From assembly GCA_900766125.1 (NCBI GenBank), contig CAAFUD010000124.1, positions 1 to 8,057 on the forward strand: a stretch of 8,057 nucleotides of DNA, written 5' to 3'. The notes under the pieces are model-generated. The model searched no databases and was not told the origin of the DNA. It saw nothing but the letters and a program-made list of their open reading frames with translations. The translations under genes and the position numbers were made by a program. This stretch comes from an uncultured Veillonella sp. (lineage in GTDB: Bacteria > Bacillota > Negativicutes > Veillonellales > Veillonellaceae). This document shows, one piece after another, positions 5,252 to 8,057 of the stretch (position 1 is its first letter; every line of letters starts with the position of its first letter).

Positions 5252-6226
5252 TTACTTTTGTAACCATTTAGCAATATCTATAGCATGGTACGTAATGATG
5301 ATTTTAGCACCGGCGCGCTTCATAGAAAGCATTGTTTCCATAACGAGGCGTTCTTCGTCGATAAGACCAGCTGCTGCAGCGGATTTAACCATCGCATATT
5401 CGCCAGATACATTGTATACAGCTACAGGTAATTCATAGCGATCACGTGTTTCACGAACGATATCCAAGTAGGACAAGGCTGGTTTAATCATGATAATATC
5501 TGCACCTTCAGCGATATCGAGTTCGATTTCTCTGAAAGCTTCCAATCGATTAGCGGGGTCCATTTGATAGGATTTGCGGTCCCCAAATTTAGGTGCAGAG
5601 TTAACGGCACCACGGAACGGACCATAGTAAGCGGATGCGTATTTTGCAGCATAGCTCATAATAGATACATTAGTATAACCTGCCGCATCAAGGGCTTCAC
5701 GGATAGCACCTACACGGCCATCCATCATATCGGATGGAGCCACCATATGGGCACCTGCTTCTGCTTGACTTACCGCTACTTTACAAAGCAATGGCAATGT
5801 TTCATCATTTAAGATTTCATGATCATCAATCATGCCGCAATGGCCTGTTGTTGTGTATTGGCACAAGCAAACATCAGCTACCACCAATAAGTTTGGCACA
5901 GCTGCACGGATGGCTTTAATAGCTTGTTGTACAGGTTGGGACATATCCCACGCAGAGGAACCTTGTTCGTCCTTATATGTAGGAATACCGAAGATTTCTA
6001 CCCCAAGAATACCAAGATCATATACCTCTTGAGCCATTTTTACAGCTTCATCAACGGATAAGTGGTATTGGCCTGGCAATGTATCGATTTCTTTTTTGAT
6101 ACCTTCACCAGGAACGATAAATAATGGATAAATTAAATCAGTTACGTCGAGTGTCGTTTCCCGTACCAAATCACGCATTTCTGGATTGATACGCAAGCGG
6201 CGAGGACGGTATATTAAATCGTACAT
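5252..6226 (-). CDS. hemB: Delta-aminolevulinic acid dehydratase (porphobilinogen synthase)
   Basis: HemB condenses two 5-aminolevulinate molecules to porphobilinogen in the cytoplasm. At 324 residues it is full length for the family. The metal-binding segment DVCLCQYTTTGHCG has three cysteines (Cys120, Cys122, Cys130), so this is the zinc-type active site rather than the Asp-rich magnesium type. The two Schiff-base lysines are in SYAAKYASAYYGPFR (Lys195) and MIKPALSYLD (Lys248). The start ATG has an ideal AGGAGG five nt upstream, and that site overlaps the stop codon of cobA-hemD. The gene ends 9 bp before hemL. It is the second step after HemL, and its product feeds HemC, encoded upstream. 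Confidence 0.97.
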   Translation of the reverse strand: MYDLIYRPRRLRINPEMRDLVRETTLDVTDLIYPLFIVPGEGIKKEIDTLPGQYHLSVDEAVKMAQEVYDLGILGVEIFGIPTYKDEQGSSAWDMSQPVQQAIKAIRAAVPNLLVVADVCLCQYTTTGHCGMIDDHEILNDETLPLLCKVAVSQAEAGAHMVAPSDMMDGRVGAIREALDAAGYTNVSIMSYAAKYASAYYGPFRGAVNSAPKFGDRKSYQMDPANRLEAFREIELDIAEGADIIMIKPALSYLDIVRETRDRYELPVAVYNVSGEYAMVKSAAAAGLIDEERLVMETMLSMKRAGAKIIITYHAIDIAKWLQK

Positions 6227-6235
6227 GTAATCCTC

Positions 6236-7744
6236 CTAAATATCCTTTACAATAGCATTTACCAAGCCATCAGTTGTATATACATCGCTGATGACCGCTG
6301 GTTTAAGACCTGCACTCATAGCTGTAGCAGCCGTGATAGGTCCGATGCAAGCAATCTTAGTATTGCCTAATAGTTTCAATGCATCATCGCCCAATAATTG
6401 AATTGTATTGGTTACTGTAGAGGAACTTGTAAACGTAATATAGTCTACAGTACCTGCAGTTAATGCATTTACTAATGCTTCTTGTTGAGATGTATCTTGT
6501 GTCGTTTCATATAAACGCAAGATATCTACATCTATATCGTGATGACGCAAAGAGCGTGGAATTACGTCGCGCGCTACTTTTGGTTGGATGAGCAATACGG
6601 AGTCCCCTGCTTTGAGCTCTTCTTCAAGAGCCTCTACAGCAGATTCAGCTTTATAGTCTACAGGAATAATATCTGGAACAATGCCGTATTTTTGAAGTTC
6701 TCGAGCTGTAGCACAGCCAATAGCCGCCACTTTAGAATTACCTAATGCACGTGTATCCTTGCCCTCTTTATAAAGAGCATCGAAGAAGTAGCGAACCCCT
6801 TCACCAGATGTGAATACGATGCATTGGTATTGTTTTGTATTATTGATGATACGACGATCTTCATCAAACAACTCCAATGGAGATGTTTTAATCGCTGCCG
6901 CTTCTACTACATTAGCACCTTGATCTGCTAATTTTTCGCGGAATGCACTAGCTTGGGAGCGAGCGCGTGTAACTACAATAGTTTTGCCGAATAACGGTTT
7001 ATTATCGAACCATTGTAATTTTTCACGAAGGTTAACTACATCGCCTACTACGATAATAGCTGGCGCTTTTAGTTGTGCCTTTTCTACGTCTTCTACTACA
7101 TGTTCAAGGGTAGATACGAGAACTTCTTGAACCGTTTTTGTACCCCAACGAACAAGCGCTACTGGTGTAGAAGCTGGGCGTCCATGAGCCATCAATTTTT
7201 CTGCAATGGTAGGTAAATTGCCAACACCCATTACAAAGCAAAGTGTATCAACCGCTGTAGCAAGGCCTTCCCAATGAATGCCAGATACAGCTTTAGTTGG
7301 ATCCTCATGACCGGTTACAACCGCAAAGGATGTAGCCATAGCGCGTTGTGTTACAGGGATGCCTGCATAGGCAGGGGCTGCAATTGGAGATGTTACGCCA
7401 GGTACAAATTCAAATGGTACACCAGCTTCCCCAAGAGCCATCGCCTCTTCACCACCGCGACCGAACACGAGTGGGTCGCCGCCCTTTAAGCGTGCAACGA
7501 TTTTACCTTCTTTACCTTTTTGAACTAACAGCTCATTAATTTCCCATTGGTGCATTGTGTGATCTTTACATTGTTTACCAGCGTAAATCAACTCTGCATC
7601 TGGGCGAGCCCATTCTAACAAATGAGCATCTGCTAAATAGTCATATACAATTACATCTGCTTTTTCAATGCATTCGCGACCTTTTACAGTAATGAGTTTA
7701 ACATCGCCAGGGCCTGCACCGATTAGATATACCATACCTGTCAT
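6236..7744 (-). CDS. cobA-hemD: Fused uroporphyrinogen-III C-methyltransferase / uroporphyrinogen-III synthase (CobA-HemD)
   Basis: This bifunctional enzyme has 502 residues. Residues about 4-243 are the SAM-dependent methyltransferase (SUMT/CobA): VYLIGAGPGD at 5-14, the RLKGGDPLVFGRGGEE motif at 85-100, PGVTS at 115-119 and GIPVTQR at 128-134. It makes precorrin-2 from uroporphyrinogen III. Residues about 250-502 are uroporphyrinogen-III synthase (HemD), which closes and inverts ring D of hydroxymethylbilane. This half shows the two-lobed HemD pattern: TRARSQ at 260-265, then FTSGEGV, a mid-protein AAIGCATA segment, FTSSSTV and a final ACIGPITA segment. CobA-HemD fusions are known in Firmicutes, so this is not a novelty. 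The start is the ATG overlapping the hemC stop; a GGAAGGAA ribosome binding site sits about 8 nt upstream, which favours it over the Met at codon 4. The gene is separated by 9 bp from hemB. Confidence 0.95.
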   Translation of the reverse strand: MTGMVYLIGAGPGDVKLITVKGRECIEKADVIVYDYLADAHLLEWARPDAELIYAGKQCKDHTMHQWEINELLVQKGKEGKIVARLKGGDPLVFGRGGEEAMALGEAGVPFEFVPGVTSPIAAPAYAGIPVTQRAMATSFAVVTGHEDPTKAVSGIHWEGLATAVDTLCFVMGVGNLPTIAEKLMAHGRPASTPVALVRWGTKTVQEVLVSTLEHVVEDVEKAQLKAPAIIVVGDVVNLREKLQWFDNKPLFGKTIVVTRARSQASAFREKLADQGANVVEAAAIKTSPLELFDEDRRIINNTKQYQCIVFTSGEGVRYFFDALYKEGKDTRALGNSKVAAIGCATARELQKYGIVPDIIPVDYKAESAVEALEEELKAGDSVLLIQPKVARDVIPRSLRHHDIDVDILRLYETTQDTSQQEALVNALTAGTVDYITFTSSSTVTNTIQLLGDDALKLLGNTKIACIGPITAATAMSAGLKPAVISDVYTTDGLVNAIVKDI

Positions 7745-8057
7745 TTTATGATTCCTTCCTCTATGAGAGCATCCACAATATGTTTGCCCCCTTCTTCATA
7801 TAAGGCTTTTGCAAGGTTTTTACCAAGAATTTCAGCTTTCTTTGCTGGGCCAGAAATTTCTCCTTCGTACACAGTTTTACCATCGAGGGACGCAATCATG
7901 GCCTTTAAGGTCAATTGACCTTTATTGATAGTACCATGTACACCCATCGGCACTTGGCAACCACCATTTAACTGACGCAAGAAGCCGCGTTCCCCTTCAA
8001 CGGCATAGCGCGTAGCTTCGTCATTAATTGGAGCTAGCATTTCAAGCATTTCCGTAT
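7741..8057 (-). CDS. hemC: Hydroxymethylbilane synthase (porphobilinogen deaminase), C-terminal part, cut by window edge
   Basis: HemC joins four porphobilinogen molecules into the linear tetrapyrrole hydroxymethylbilane, in the cytoplasm. Only about the last 105 residues are in the window. The reading frame runs open to the right edge, with Thr-Glu codons before the first visible Met at 8049, so that Met is not the true start. The diagnostic motif LNGGCQVPMG is present; its Cys is the one that carries the dipyrromethane cofactor through a thioether bond. The rest matches the small C-terminal domain of the family (a KAMIASLDG strand, then a helix-rich end with GGKHIVDALIEEG). The TGA stop overlaps the ATG of the next gene by 4 bp (ATGA), which suggests translational coupling. 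The assignment is secure; the gene continues outside the window. Confidence 0.95.
   Translation of the reverse strand, partial: TEMLEMLAPINDEATRYAVEGERGFLRQLNGGCQVPMGVHGTINKGQLTLKAMIASLDGKTVYEGEISGPAKKAEILGKNLAKALYEEGGKHIVDALIEEGIIK

Noticed and set aside
6236..7744. CobA-HemD fusion as a novel enzyme
   Set aside because: Fusions of these two domains are known in Firmicutes and related anaerobes. Both halves look intact and ordinary.

Overview
The window is from a bacterium with a C5-pathway tetrapyrrole operon and strong AGGAGG-type ribosome binding sites. The gene order (hemC, cobA/hemD fusion, hemB, hemL) and the protein sequences look most like Veillonella or a close relative in the Negativicutes. 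That assignment is a judgement from memory, not a search result. All genes I accept are on the minus strand, so transcription runs from high to low coordinates.

Right part (8057 down to 3938): a compact biosynthetic operon. It holds the 3' end of hemC (cut by the window edge), a fused uroporphyrinogen-III methyltransferase / uroporphyrinogen-III synthase, hemB and hemL. Together they convert glutamate-1-semialdehyde to 5-aminolevulinate (HemL), porphobilinogen (HemB), hydroxymethylbilane (HemC) and uroporphyrinogen III (HemD part), then methylate it to precorrin-2 (CobA part), the entry to siroheme and cobalamin. Gaps are 9 bp or less, and hemC and cobA/hemD overlap by 4 bp (ATGA).

Middle part (3958 to 3212): the last codons of hemL lie inside an array of three tandem 23-bp repeats with an AGTG-N3-CACT dyad. 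Next comes a gene for a small XRE-family DNA-binding protein. Its 3' side holds a 63-bp inverted repeat and then a classic intrinsic terminator. I see no terminator between hemL and the XRE gene, so hem read-through into it is possible.

The 319-bp gene-free stretch 3066-3384 holds that inverted repeat (3259-3321), the terminator (3212-3243) and a weak candidate promoter (3107-3135) for the next block. I see no coding sequence in it.

Left part (3065 to 140): a clearly AT-richer block of five same-strand genes with unrelated, unrecognised products. They are a membrane-anchored exported protein, a one-helix membrane protein, a two-helix membrane protein, a soluble protein with a DUF3969-like N-terminus, and a three- to four-helix membrane protein. 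The gap before the last gene carries a 29-codon open tail that looks like the remnant 3' end of a lost gene. The block resembles an accessory array, possibly orphan immunity genes of polymorphic toxins, but no toxin is present and this is inference. A close relative of the 23-bp repeat lies at 59-83, past the far end of the block and in the same orientation. The block plus the XRE gene is therefore bracketed by similar sequences, which could be operators or recombination scars.
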